From positions 89,090 through 125,116 of the forward strand of contig JAFARE010000044.1 in NCBI GenBank assembly GCA_019245575.1: a stretch of DNA of 36,027 nucleotides. The letters are read 5' to 3'. This stretch comes from Candidatus Dormiibacterota bacterium. Lineage in GTDB: Bacteria; Chloroflexota; Dormibacteria; Aeolococcales; Aeolococcaceae. Below the pieces are notes generated by a model. It did no database searches and was not told where the DNA came from. It was given only the letters and a program-made list of their open reading frames with translations. A program made the translations under genes and the position numbers. Below, piece by piece: positions 1-8,038 of this stretch (the first letter of the stretch is position 1; each line of letters begins with the position of its first letter).

Positions 1-59
1 TCCTTGACGCCTGGCCAGAAGCACTCCGCCAGGTACTCCGCCGCAGCCTGCTCGTGCAC
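1..59 (-). CDS. N-terminal fragment of an unknown protein, cut by the window edge
   Basis: Reading the minus strand from a GTG at 59, the frame stays open to the window edge and gives MHEQAAAEYLAECFWPGVK. This has the amphipathic, acidic look of a real protein N-terminus. The same frame is also open upstream of the GTG without another obvious ATG/GTG/TTG close by, and no Shine-Dalgarno is visible, so the start is uncertain. If real, it lies just downstream of the aminotransferase on the same strand. I do not recognise the family from 19 residues. Confidence 0.3.
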   Translation of the reverse strand, partial: MHEQAAAEYLAECFWPGVK

Positions 60-170
60 AGCGGCAAACGTAGTCGTGACGCGCCGCAGTTGATAGCGGG
101 AAAACCCTACGAGTTGGGCGGGATCACACCCTCGGCCTGGTCGGTCTGCAGGGCGCGCGCCAGCCCGGGT

Positions 171-1514
171 CTAGCGGCTGACGGCGCGATCCGCCACCGA
201 CAGCGCCTGATCCAGCATCTCGAGCCCGGCTCGCGCCTGGCCTTCGTCGATGATGCATGGCGGCACGACGTGTACGCGGTTGGCCGCGGTGAACGGGAGC
301 AGGCCGAGCGCCTTGCACGACCGAACAACGTCATTCATGACGGCGCCGTCGACGGGTGTCTTCGCAGCGCGGTCGCTGACCAGCTCGGCGCACCAGAACA
401 CGCCGATGCCGCGCACGTCACCCACTGAGGGATGGCGCGCCGCGAGCTCGCGCAGGCCGGGGCCGAGCACGGTCTGCCCGACCCGCGCCGCGTTCTCCAC
501 GATCCCCTCGTCCCGCATCGCGCGCATGGTCGCGACCGCGGTGGCGCACGCCAGGGGGTGACCGGAATACGTCAGGCCACCGGGGTACACGCGCTCACCG
601 AAGGTCGCGGCGATGGGGTCCGAGATGATGACGCCGCCGAGCGGCACATATCCCGACGTGACGCCCTTTGCGAATGTGATCAGGTCGGGCACGACACCCC
701 AGTTGTCCACCGCGAACCACGCTCCGGCGCGGCCGAAGCCGGCCATCACCTCATCAGCGATGTAGACGATGCCGTGGCGTGAGCACAGTTCACGCACACC
801 GGCCAGATAGCCCTGTGGCGGCGGCATGATCCCCGCGGTCCCGGGAATCGCCTCGAGCACCAGCGCGGCGATGGTCTCCGGGCCCTCGAACGCGATGACG
901 TCGGCCAGGTGCGCCAATGCGCGCTCGCACTCCTCCTCCTCGGTCCTCGCGTTGAACACCGAGCGATACAGGAATGGTCCGAAGAAGTGGACGACGCCGG
1001 CGGTCCCTGTGTCGCTCTGCCACCTGCGCGCATCTCCCGTGAGGTTGATCGCGGTGGTCGTCGCGCCGTGGTACGAGCGATATGCCGCGAGGAGCTTGGG
1101 GCGCCCGGTGTGCAACCGCGCCATGCGACAGGCGTGCTCGACCGCCTCGGCGCCGGCATTGGTGAAGAACACCTTGTTCATCCCCGCAGGCGCCAACTCC
1201 GCGATGAGCTCGGCCGCCTCGCCGCGACGGTCGTTGGCGTGCTGTGGCGCCACCGTGCACAGGATGTCGGCCTGCGCCTTGATGGCCGCCACCACGCGCG
1301 GATGCTGGTGCCCGATGTTGGTGTTGACCAGCTGCGACGAGAAGTCGAGGTACCGCTTGCCAGACGGGTCCCAGACGTACGACCCCTGGCCGCCGGCGAT
1401 GACCATCGGCGCGATGTGGTTCTGCGCCGACCACGAATGGAACACGTGGGCGCGCTCACGCGCGAGCACGCGCTCCTCCTGCTGGGTGTCGGCGCCGAGG
1501 ACAGTGTCAACCAA
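171..1514 (-). CDS. Class III PLP-dependent aminotransferase
   Basis: A 447-residue fold-type I (class III, omega-type) aminotransferase. It would move an amino group from an amine or omega-amino acid to a keto acid in the cytoplasm. The order of motifs fits the family: substrate-side N-terminus with YLDFSSQLVNTNIGHQHP near residue 55, the phosphate-binding TNAGAEAVEHACRMAR near 115, SYHGAT near 150, YIADEVMAGFGRAG near 250, and the Schiff-base lysine K283 in TFAKGVTSGYVPLGG. Length is normal for the family (about 430-460). Sequence style resembles taurine-pyruvate, beta-alanine-pyruvate or putrescine-type enzymes, but substrate cannot be read from sequence. It is followed on the same strand by little that suggests a pathway; the GNAT gene lies 24 bp upstream of its start and could be co-transcribed. 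Confidence 0.93.
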   Translation of the reverse strand: MVDTVLGADTQQEERVLARERAHVFHSWSAQNHIAPMVIAGGQGSYVWDPSGKRYLDFSSQLVNTNIGHQHPRVVAAIKAQADILCTVAPQHANDRRGEAAELIAELAPAGMNKVFFTNAGAEAVEHACRMARLHTGRPKLLAAYRSYHGATTTAINLTGDARRWQSDTGTAGVVHFFGPFLYRSVFNARTEEEECERALAHLADVIAFEGPETIAALVLEAIPGTAGIMPPPQGYLAGVRELCSRHGIVYIADEVMAGFGRAGAWFAVDNWGVVPDLITFAKGVTSGYVPLGGVIISDPIAATFGERVYPGGLTYSGHPLACATAVATMRAMRDEGIVENAARVGQTVLGPGLRELAARHPSVGDVRGIGVFWCAELVSDRAAKTPVDGAVMNDVVRSCKALGLLPFTAANRVHVVPPCIIDEGQARAGLEMLDQALSVADRAVSR

Positions 1515-1538
1515 CGAGCAGTCAGTGTAGCCCTGGGA

Positions 1539-2075
1539 TCAGCCGGGCCCGGCGCGCCAGCCGTCGCGCGATTGACGCCACACCATCCATTCCACGTCGG
1601 GTGAGGTCTCGCGCCGCCGCAGCCCGACGTAGGCGAAGCCCAGCGCGGCCGGCACCCGGCCGCTCGGCACATTCGCTTCCTGGTGCCAGATCTCGACGCG
1701 GTCGATCCCGTCGAGGGCGAAGGCCTCGTCGGTCATGGTGCGCGCTGCAGCAGTCGCATAACCGCGACGCACGAAGCCGGGGTGCACCCAGTAGCCGATC
1801 TCCAGCCCGCCGGGACCGATGCGGCGGTGCAGCCCGCAACCACCCACCACCTGGTCCCCCAGAAACAGGCCGTACATGCGGTCACCGCCGTCGTCGAGCC
1901 AGCCCTGCCACTGCTTCATGGCAGTGCGGCGCTGGCTCAGCGTGATCGGTTCCCTGGACGCGAACGGCACCCAGGGCCGCAGGTGGTCGACGGATTCGAG
2001 AACCGCGCGATGCAGCGATTCCGCATCGCGCGGTTCCCAGAGCCGGATGACGAGCTCAGCTGTTCCCGCGTCCAA
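1539..2075 (-). CDS. GNAT family N-acetyltransferase (RimJ/RimL-like)
   Basis: A 178-residue acetyltransferase of the GCN5-related fold, expected to transfer acetyl from acetyl-CoA to an amine, in RimJ/RimL-type enzymes often a protein N-terminus. Visible features are an N-terminal RLWEPRDAESLHRAV opening typical of the group, beta-4/motif A around GYWVHPGFVRRGYATAAA (residues ~95-112, with the RRGYA acetyl-CoA pyrophosphate loop), and the C-terminal NVPSGRVPAALGFAYVG stretch corresponding to NxxSxrvaeklGF. The start used is a TTG at 2075; a shorter start is possible. It lies 24 bp from the aminotransferase gene on the same strand, so the two may be co-transcribed. Substrate unknown. Confidence 0.88.
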   Translation of the reverse strand: MDAGTAELVIRLWEPRDAESLHRAVLESVDHLRPWVPFASREPITLSQRRTAMKQWQGWLDDGGDRMYGLFLGDQVVGGCGLHRRIGPGGLEIGYWVHPGFVRRGYATAAARTMTDEAFALDGIDRVEIWHQEANVPSGRVPAALGFAYVGLRRRETSPDVEWMVWRQSRDGWRAGPG

Positions 2076-2096
2076 AACGGGCGCAGTATGCGGCCC

Positions 2097-3287
2097 TCAG
2101 TGCTCCTGCGGGCTGAACCAGTAGAGGGTGCCGCCGGTGGTGTACGGCGCGCTGATCAGGATGTCCGAGCCGTCGAACGTCAGCGTGGGCCAGCCGAAGA
2201 ACGCGCCCGGCTGCGGGTCGCTCGGCGCCAGCTCCTGCGCCTGGCTCCACTTGTCGCCGTGACCCTTGGTGAACACGTACGCCACGCCGGCCCCGCCGTT
2301 GTGGTTCGAAGAAGCGGCGAGGATCGTCGAGCCATCGATGGCCACCGGCCACCCGAAGGCGTCGCCTGTGACGCCGTCGCTCGGGTGCAGCGTTGCCTTC
2401 ATCGCCCAAGCGTTGTCGGACTGCCGGTACACGTAGGCCGTGCCCACCTGGGAGTAATCAGACGACGGCGCGCCGGCGACCGCCGTGGAGTCGTCGATGG
2501 CCACCGACGTGCCGAGGGCGTCGGTCGCGCTGGTCCCCGGGTCCTGGAATTCGCCGCGCTGCGTCCAGTTCTCCTTCGACTCCGAGTAGAAGTAGATGGC
2601 GCCGCCGCCACCGTGCTGCGGCGACCCAACCACCAGCTTGGAGCCGTCGACGGCGAGTGAGAACCCGAAGGCGTCAGCGGCGCCGCGGTCGGCCGGGACG
2701 ATCGTCTGCTGCACCGTCCACGTCGAACCGCTGCCGGCGAGGGCGTAGACGGCGCCGCCCGCCGATTCCGCGCCACCGGTGAGGATGCCGTGGTCCTCCA
2801 CCCCGAGGGATGCCCCGAAGTAGTCGAACGCGGTGTTCAGCGGGTCGGTGATCTCGTCCTGCAGCGTCCAGCTGCTGCCGCTCCCGGTGAAGATGTAGAT
2901 CGCGCCCATGTACCCGTTGTGGTACGGGGCGCCGACCGCGAGCGTGTTGTCGCTGACAAAGGCGAGAACCTCGCCAAATCCGTGCACGTTGGTGCCGGCG
3001 TCGGGTGCGGTGAGCTCGGCCTGGTGTGTCCAGTGCGCCGGTGCGCCCGTGTAGATCTCGACCGCGCCATCGCCGCCGTTCGCGTACGGCTCCTCGACCG
3101 CTCGCGTCTGGCCGTCAATTGCGACCGCATAACCAAACGCGCTGCCGGTGGGACCGCTGATCTCGAGCTGCTGATGGTAGTGGGTGGTCGCTGCGCTCGC
3201 CGCCCCGGTGAAGGGAAGTCCCGCCGCCAGCACGACTCCTCCGACAGCAACAACGCGCGCGGACAGTGTCGATCTGGTGCGTCTCAT
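2097..3287 (-). CDS. Secreted FG-GAP repeat protein, seven repeats
   Basis: An exported protein of about 396 residues. The start is placed at the ATG at 3287 because it begins a clear Sec signal peptide (MRRTRS, hydrophobic VVAVGGVVLAAGLPF, cleavage after ASA); an upstream in-frame ATG at 3347 would bury the signal behind a charged stretch. The mature part is seven repeats of the pattern FG.s.aidgstlvvGaP...g.GavYvf, beginning near residues 45, 95, 145, 195, 250, 300 and 350. FG-GAP repeats form beta-propeller blades as in integrin alpha subunits, so seven repeats suggest one closed seven-bladed propeller outside the cell. No enzymatic motif is visible. It is divergent from the ABC operon, with about 138 bp between the starts. 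Confidence 0.85.
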   Translation of the reverse strand: MRRTRSTLSARVVAVGGVVLAAGLPFTGAASAATTHYHQQLEISGPTGSAFGYAVAIDGQTRAVEEPYANGGDGAVEIYTGAPAHWTHQAELTAPDAGTNVHGFGEVLAFVSDNTLAVGAPYHNGYMGAIYIFTGSGSSWTLQDEITDPLNTAFDYFGASLGVEDHGILTGGAESAGGAVYALAGSGSTWTVQQTIVPADRGAADAFGFSLAVDGSKLVVGSPQHGGGGAIYFYSESKENWTQRGEFQDPGTSATDALGTSVAIDDSTAVAGAPSSDYSQVGTAYVYRQSDNAWAMKATLHPSDGVTGDAFGWPVAIDGSTILAASSNHNGGAGVAYVFTKGHGDKWSQAQELAPSDPQPGAFFGWPTLTFDGSDILISAPYTTGGTLYWFSPQEH

Positions 3288-3425
3288 CCTTGCTCCAACC
3301 CTCTCTTCTGATTGCGCGCGTTCGGCGCCCGCCGCAACGCCGCACATTGTCGGTCAGATGGCACTCAGATTGCAAATGGAGTTGTGAACGCCGGCCTGTC
3401 CGGTGCTACCGTGGTGGACGAGTCC

Positions 3426-4685
3426 ATGAGCAGGCGCCCCTGGTTTGTCCGCCGCGCGATCGGATTCGGATGGCGGCCGGTGACGTGGCAGGCTTGGGTC
3501 ATCACCGCGGTCGCCGCGGTGATCGTCGTGTTCGCGGCCGCGACGGCGCGCATCGCCAAGGCCCCGGCAATGATCGCCGTGGTCGCGGCGGTGCTCGCCC
3601 TCTACTCGATCACGGCGGCGGCGCTGTCGCGCAGCGTGGCCCCGGCTGAACCGTCACTGACTCCCCCGCCGCCTGTCGACCCGGTTCCGCGGCAGCCTGC
3701 TGTGCCATCCGTCCGTCGGCCCGAACCGGTGTCCGACGCGACGCGCGCGCCGGCGCTTGCCGTCGAGCACCTCACCAAACGATTCGGGCAACGCGTCGCC
3801 TTCGAGGATGTCTCCTTCAGCGTCGCCGCCGGCGAGGTGTTCGGATTCCTGGGTCCCAACGGCGCAGGCAAGACCACAACCGTGCGCACGCTGGGCACGC
3901 TGCTCACGCCCTCGGCGGGCACGGCAACCGTCGTGGGGCTGGAGCTCACCGAGCGCAACGGCCAGGAGATCAGACAGCGCATCTCGATCATGCCGGAGTC
4001 GCCGGGCCTGTATCTGCGACTCAGCGTGCGCGAGAACCTCGAGCTGTTCGCCGGCCTCTTCAACGTGACCAATGCGCGGACGCGGATCGGCGAAGCGCTG
4101 GATGCGGTCAACATGGCCGCACGCGCGGACGACATCTGCGCCAACCTGTCCAAGGGCCTGCGGCAGCGCGTTGGTCTGGCTCGCGCGCTGCTCAATGACC
4201 CGGACATCCTCTTTCTCGACGAGCCGACGTCCGGTCTCGACCCGGTGGCGACGCGCGAGGTGCACGACCTGATCGTGGGGTTGCGCAGCCGCGGGGTCAC
4301 GGTCTTCCTCACCACGCATCGCCTCGAGGAGGCGGAGCGCCTCTGCGACCGGGTGGCGATCCTCAACACCACGCTGCGCATGCTGGGGCGGCCCGACGAG
4401 CTGCGCGCGCAGCTCTTCAGCCGCTCACTCGTCGTGATCACCGCTGCGCCACTTGCGGAGCCTGGCCACACGTTTGACGAGGTGGGCGGCGTGCAGAGCT
4501 GGCAGCTGGATGACACCGGCCGCTACGTGCTCACCGTCGACGATGCGAAGGCCGTCGCACCCCCTCTCACGCGGGCGCTGGTCGCCGCGGGCGCGGACGT
4601 GCAGGCTGTGTACGAGACGCAGCACACGCTCGAGGACGTGTACATGGAGCTCATCTCGGACGACGTCGAGGCGCGCGTTCGATGA
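3426..4685 (+). CDS. ABC transporter ATP-binding protein with N-terminal membrane anchor
   Basis: A 419-residue ABC ATPase. The nucleotide-binding domain starts near residue 110: Walker A GPNGAGKTT with K149, signature LSKGLRQR near 241, Walker B DILFLDEPTSGLDP near 260, and H-loop LTTHRLEEAE near 295. The domain type is the NatA/CcmA-like exporter class. Unusually, residues ~15-70 hold two hydrophobic stretches (WVITAVAAVIVVFAAATA and MIAVVAAVLALYSITAAAL), followed by a Pro-rich linker to ~110; ATPases of this class normally begin directly at the ABC domain. I chose the ATG at 3426, where the basic pre-membrane sequence begins; the frame stays open to 3312. The stop overlaps the permease start (ATGA at 4682), showing tight translational coupling. 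Confidence 0.9.
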   Translation: MSRRPWFVRRAIGFGWRPVTWQAWVITAVAAVIVVFAAATARIAKAPAMIAVVAAVLALYSITAAALSRSVAPAEPSLTPPPPVDPVPRQPAVPSVRRPEPVSDATRAPALAVEHLTKRFGQRVAFEDVSFSVAAGEVFGFLGPNGAGKTTTVRTLGTLLTPSAGTATVVGLELTERNGQEIRQRISIMPESPGLYLRLSVRENLELFAGLFNVTNARTRIGEALDAVNMAARADDICANLSKGLRQRVGLARALLNDPDILFLDEPTSGLDPVATREVHDLIVGLRSRGVTVFLTTHRLEEAERLCDRVAILNTTLRMLGRPDELRAQLFSRSLVVITAAPLAEPGHTFDEVGGVQSWQLDDTGRYVLTVDDAKAVAPPLTRALVAAGADVQAVYETQHTLEDVYMELISDDVEARVR

Positions 4686-5410
4686 GCTTCAGCCTGGGCC
4701 GGGTGGGCGCGGTGTTCCACAAGGAGTTTCGCGAGTTCCGGCGCAACCGCTTCATCCTCGGCACGATCGTGGTGCTGCCGCTGCTCTTCATCATCGTCCC
4801 GATCAGCGACCTCTTTCGCCACGCCGCGCCTGCGCTCGCCCGGGTGCAGGTGGGCACGAGCCTGCTGCTGATGCTGGTGGCACCGGTGATCATGCCGGCG
4901 ACGCTCGCCGGCTACGCGGTGGTCGGTGAGCGCGAGCAGGGCACGCTGGAGCCGGTGCTGACCACACCGGTGAGCCGCCAGGAGCTGCTCCTGGGCAAGG
5001 CGCTGGCCGCGTTCGTGCCCTCGGTTGTCGTCGGCTACGGTCTCTTCACAGTCGTGGTCATCGCCGTCCGCATCGGGGCGGACAGCACCGTCGTCGACGC
5101 CGTCTGGCAGGCGCCGAACTTCCTGGCCCAGGCGCTCTTCGCGCCCCTGCTCGCGGCATGGTCGATCTGGGTCGGGATCGCCATCTCCACGCGAGCGTCC
5201 GACGTCCGCGTCGCGCAACAGCTGGGGACGCTCGCCAGCATCCCCGCCCTCGGCCTGGTGGCGCTCATGTCGTTCCAGGTGCTGCAGCCCAGCATCACGC
5301 TCGCGATCATCCTCGCGTCCGTGCTCGCCGTCGTCGACATCGCGGCATGGCGCATCGTCGCCAGGCTGTTCGACCGCGAGCGGCTGATAACCGGCCGGCA
5401 GATGCGATGA
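4682..5410 (+). CDS. ABC-2 type transporter permease
   Basis: A 242-residue integral membrane permease partnering the ATPase encoded just upstream (4-bp ATGA overlap). The N-terminus carries the cytosolic helix FHKEFREFRRNRFILGTIVV seen in ABC-2/NatB-like permeases. This is followed by about six hydrophobic segments: ~22-40, 58-80, 106-128, 145-165, 180-205, 210-230. The segment GEREQGTLEPVLTTPVSRQELLLGKA (given here as two parts, GEREQGTLEPVLTTP then VSRQELLLGKA) is the hallmark coupling region of this family. The pair would export a small substrate, drug, ion or lipid; the substrate cannot be read. The gene ends in another ATGA overlap with a metallopeptidase gene, making a three-gene unit. 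Confidence 0.9.
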   Translation: MSFSLGRVGAVFHKEFREFRRNRFILGTIVVLPLLFIIVPISDLFRHAAPALARVQVGTSLLLMLVAPVIMPATLAGYAVVGEREQGTLEPVLTTPVSRQELLLGKALAAFVPSVVVGYGLFTVVVIAVRIGADSTVVDAVWQAPNFLAQALFAPLLAAWSIWVGIAISTRASDVRVAQQLGTLASIPALGLVALMSFQVLQPSITLAIILASVLAVVDIAAWRIVARLFDRERLITGRQMR

Positions 5411-6423
5411 GCGGCGACGAACCCGGGGGCGCCCTCGCGCATGCACCCTTCATCGCGATCAGCGCGAAGGCATTCGAGCATCCCGCGGACAGGGCGGCGA
5501 CCGCTGCCCTGCACCGCATTCCGTTCTTCGACACGCTGGTGAAGAAGCTGCTCGAGCTCACGCTCGAGCGCCGTCTCATGCAGATCCTGCTCGGCAACAG
5601 CGTGCGCCTCGGAGAGCGGCAGCTGCCGGAGATCTGGAGCGAACACCGCGCGGCGTACACCGTGCTCGACGTGGCTCAGGTGCCGGCGCTGCACGTCATC
5701 CAGTGGCCCTTCGCCAATGCCGTGACGCTGGGCGCGAACAGACCCACGGTGCTGCTGCAGTCGAGCATCGTCGGCATGGTGGGCCGCGCGCAGCTCAGCG
5801 CGGTGCTGGCCCACGAGGCGGGCCACGTGCTCGCCGAACACGTCCGCTATCGCACGACGCTCGAGATCCTTCTGCGCTTCACGCCCAGCCGCCTTCCCAT
5901 GCTCGGCCGCCTGCCGGTGCAGGCGATCACCATGGCGCTGCTCGCGTGGCACCGGGCCAGCGAGCTCAGCTGCGACCGCGCCAGCGCGCTCGTCATGCGT
6001 GATCCGCTCGTGGTGTGCCGCGTGTTGATGAACATCGCGGGCGGCGGCCCCGGCGACCTCAACCTCGACGCGTTCATCGCGCAGGCGGACGAGTACGTGG
6101 AGTGGGACGACCTCTTCGATCGGTATCAGCGCTTGGGATTCGAGCTGGGCTCCACGCATCCCTTCCCAGTCCGCCGCGTGCACGAGCTCACGCAGTGGGT
6201 CAAGAGCGGCGAATACGACCGCATCCTCGCCGGAAAGTACGTGCGCCGCGGTGAGGAGCCGCCCATGACGGCGGAGTTTCGCGCCGCGGTCGACCATTAC
6301 ACACTGCGGTTCCAGGAGTTCCTCGAGCGGACGGCCGGTGGCGTCAGACAGATGTCGCGTCGGGTCCGGCGCTGGTTGGAGTCGCTGGAGGGCACGTCCG
6401 AAGACGACGCCGACGGCGACTGA
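5407..6423 (+). CDS. M48 family metallopeptidase (Ste24/HtpX-like)
   Basis: A 338-residue zinc peptidase. The M48 HExxH motif is AHEAGH, with H136 and H140 as zinc ligands and E137 as catalytic base. The third ligand is probably E186 in ASELSCDRAS, which matches the conserved E..aD segment. The start at 5407 is the ATG that overlaps the permease stop; a longer frame is open upstream but lies inside the permease. A hydrophobic stretch near residues 165-182 is the only strong membrane candidate, so it may be peripheral rather than polytopic like HtpX. The acidic C-terminal tail (SEDDADGD) is family-variable. Context suggests a role in maturing a secreted or membrane product linked to the ABC exporter. 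It converges with the next gene with only 8 bp between stops. Confidence 0.9.
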   Translation: MSGDEPGGALAHAPFIAISAKAFEHPADRAATAALHRIPFFDTLVKKLLELTLERRLMQILLGNSVRLGERQLPEIWSEHRAAYTVLDVAQVPALHVIQWPFANAVTLGANRPTVLLQSSIVGMVGRAQLSAVLAHEAGHVLAEHVRYRTTLEILLRFTPSRLPMLGRLPVQAITMALLAWHRASELSCDRASALVMRDPLVVCRVLMNIAGGGPGDLNLDAFIAQADEYVEWDDLFDRYQRLGFELGSTHPFPVRRVHELTQWVKSGEYDRILAGKYVRRGEEPPMTAEFRAAVDHYTLRFQEFLERTAGGVRQMSRRVRRWLESLEGTSEDDADGD

Positions 6424-6431
6424 CGCGCGGC

Positions 6432-7844
6432 TCAGACAGAGCTCTGCAGCAGGTCCGCCAGAGTCCGCACGATCCCTGGAAGGTCCGCGTCGGCGACGTT
6501 CCCGTATCCGATGACGAGCGCGTCGTCGCACGCCACGTCGACGCTCCGGAGCGAACCGAGAGTCATCACACTGACGCCGGCGTCCCGCGCACGCGACGTG
6601 AACGCCGCGGTGTTGACCGGCGCCGGCAGATGCAGGAGCAGATGCAACCCGGCGGCGGTGCCGGAGACGCGAACTCCGGGCAAGCACGTCCCCACGAGGT
6701 CCAGCAGCAGCCGGCGCCGGCGCCGGTAACGGACGCGCTGACGGCGTAGGTGCCGGTCGTACGCACCGCTCTGGATCATCGCGGCGAACGCAAGCTGGTC
6801 GAGCGTCGGCGGTGTGTACGGAGCCAGCGCGTCGCCGCGCATCTCGCCGGACCAGTGTGGCGGACAGACGAGCCACCCGAGGCGCAGCGCGGGCGCGAGC
6901 GTCTTGCTGAGCGAGCCGTACAGGAACACGTGCGCGGGGCCGGCCGCCTGCAACGCCCCACCCGCAGGACGGTCGTAACGAAACTCGCTGTCGTAGTCGT
7001 CCTCCAGGATCACGCCGTCCACGCGCTGTGCCCACTCCAGCAAAGCCGCCCTGCGCTGCGGTGACAGCGCCACCCCCGTCGGGTACTGATGGCACGGGCT
7101 GATGAGAACGGCGCGCACATCCTGCTTGCTGGCAAGCGCATCGACGTCCAGGCCGTCGGCGTCGACGTCGATTGGCACCGGTTCGAGTCCGGAAGCCGCG
7201 AGCACACGGGGCAGGCGGCGCCAGCAGGGCTCTTCGACGCCAACCGCACGGAACCCGTGCCGGTAGAGGATCGCGCCGGTGAGGCCGACGCCGTCCGCAA
7301 TCCCCGTCGTGATCCGCAACGAGGCCGCGCTTGTCGCCGCCCCGCGGACGCGCGCCAGGTAACCACTCAACACGTCGCGCAGCCGTTGATGCCCACCCCA
7401 CCGCGGCTGGCCGAGGTCCTCAGCCGTGGCGCGTGTGATCGCTGTTCTCAAGGCCGCCATCCAGTCGCGCGCAGGAAACGCGGCGAGGTCGGGCATTCCC
7501 GGCGTGATGTCGTAGCGGATGCCGGCTGCAGCGCGGGCGTCGCGCGCGTGTTCCGCAAGGGTGGCTGCGCGGGGTACGGCACGCACCCGAGTCCCTGAGC
7601 CGACGCGCGCCTCGACGAAGCCCTCCGCGGTGAGCTGTTCGTATGCTTCGGTCACGGCCCAGCGCGAGCAGTGCAGCTCCTCGGCGAGCAGCCGCGTGGG
7701 CGGAAGCATTGCGCCGGGAGCAAGCCGCCCTGTCTCGATGGCGGCGCGCAGCGCGCCCGCGAGACGCCGATGCAGCGGCGACCCCGCCGGGCCGCCCAGG
7801 TCGAGCATCGTGTCCCACGCGAGCTGCGTTTGCGCTGCACTCAT
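6432..7844 (-). CDS. MocR-type regulator (GntR HTH fused to aminotransferase-like domain)
   Basis: A 470-residue fusion typical of the MocR/PdxR subfamily. Residues ~20-85 form the winged GntR helix-turn-helix (LHRRLAGALRAAIETGRLAPG, then RLLAEELHCSRWAVTEAYEQL). Residues ~110-465 are a fold-type I aminotransferase domain with the PLP site intact: CHQYPTG near 240, ILEDDYDSEFRY near 280, and SLSKTLAP with Schiff-base K314. Such proteins use PLP as an effector ligand and often regulate PLP synthesis or amine/GABA use. The N-terminus and length (about 470) are standard. It sits 194 bp downstream of a second MocR gene on the same strand and converges on the M48 gene. Its targets are not evident nearby. 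Confidence 0.93.
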   Translation of the reverse strand: MSAAQTQLAWDTMLDLGGPAGSPLHRRLAGALRAAIETGRLAPGAMLPPTRLLAEELHCSRWAVTEAYEQLTAEGFVEARVGSGTRVRAVPRAATLAEHARDARAAAGIRYDITPGMPDLAAFPARDWMAALRTAITRATAEDLGQPRWGGHQRLRDVLSGYLARVRGAATSAASLRITTGIADGVGLTGAILYRHGFRAVGVEEPCWRRLPRVLAASGLEPVPIDVDADGLDVDALASKQDVRAVLISPCHQYPTGVALSPQRRAALLEWAQRVDGVILEDDYDSEFRYDRPAGGALQAAGPAHVFLYGSLSKTLAPALRLGWLVCPPHWSGEMRGDALAPYTPPTLDQLAFAAMIQSGAYDRHLRRQRVRYRRRRRLLLDLVGTCLPGVRVSGTAAGLHLLLHLPAPVNTAAFTSRARDAGVSVMTLGSLRSVDVACDDALVIGYGNVADADLPGIVRTLADLLQSSV

Positions 7845-8038
7845 CTCAGCGTGCTGTGTGAGCGGAGCCTAGCTGCCGCGTATGTGCATTCCTTCGCTTG
7901 CGGCTCCAGGAGAGGACGGCAGCCAGGCGTCGCATTTCTATCGCACCGTCGCGCGTCGCGTAAGTGCCAATACTGGGCGTGCTGAAGGTGCCACCGGGCG
8001 TGGTGTCGCCGCATCGCAACAAGCAGGCCAATGCAGCG

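Noticed and set aside
4523-5446. Long minus-strand frame opposite the ABC operon
   Set aside because: Asp/Arg/His-rich shadow of a GC-rich coding strand, as are the other long antisense frames at 5035-7401, 9773-11782 and 12696-13583.
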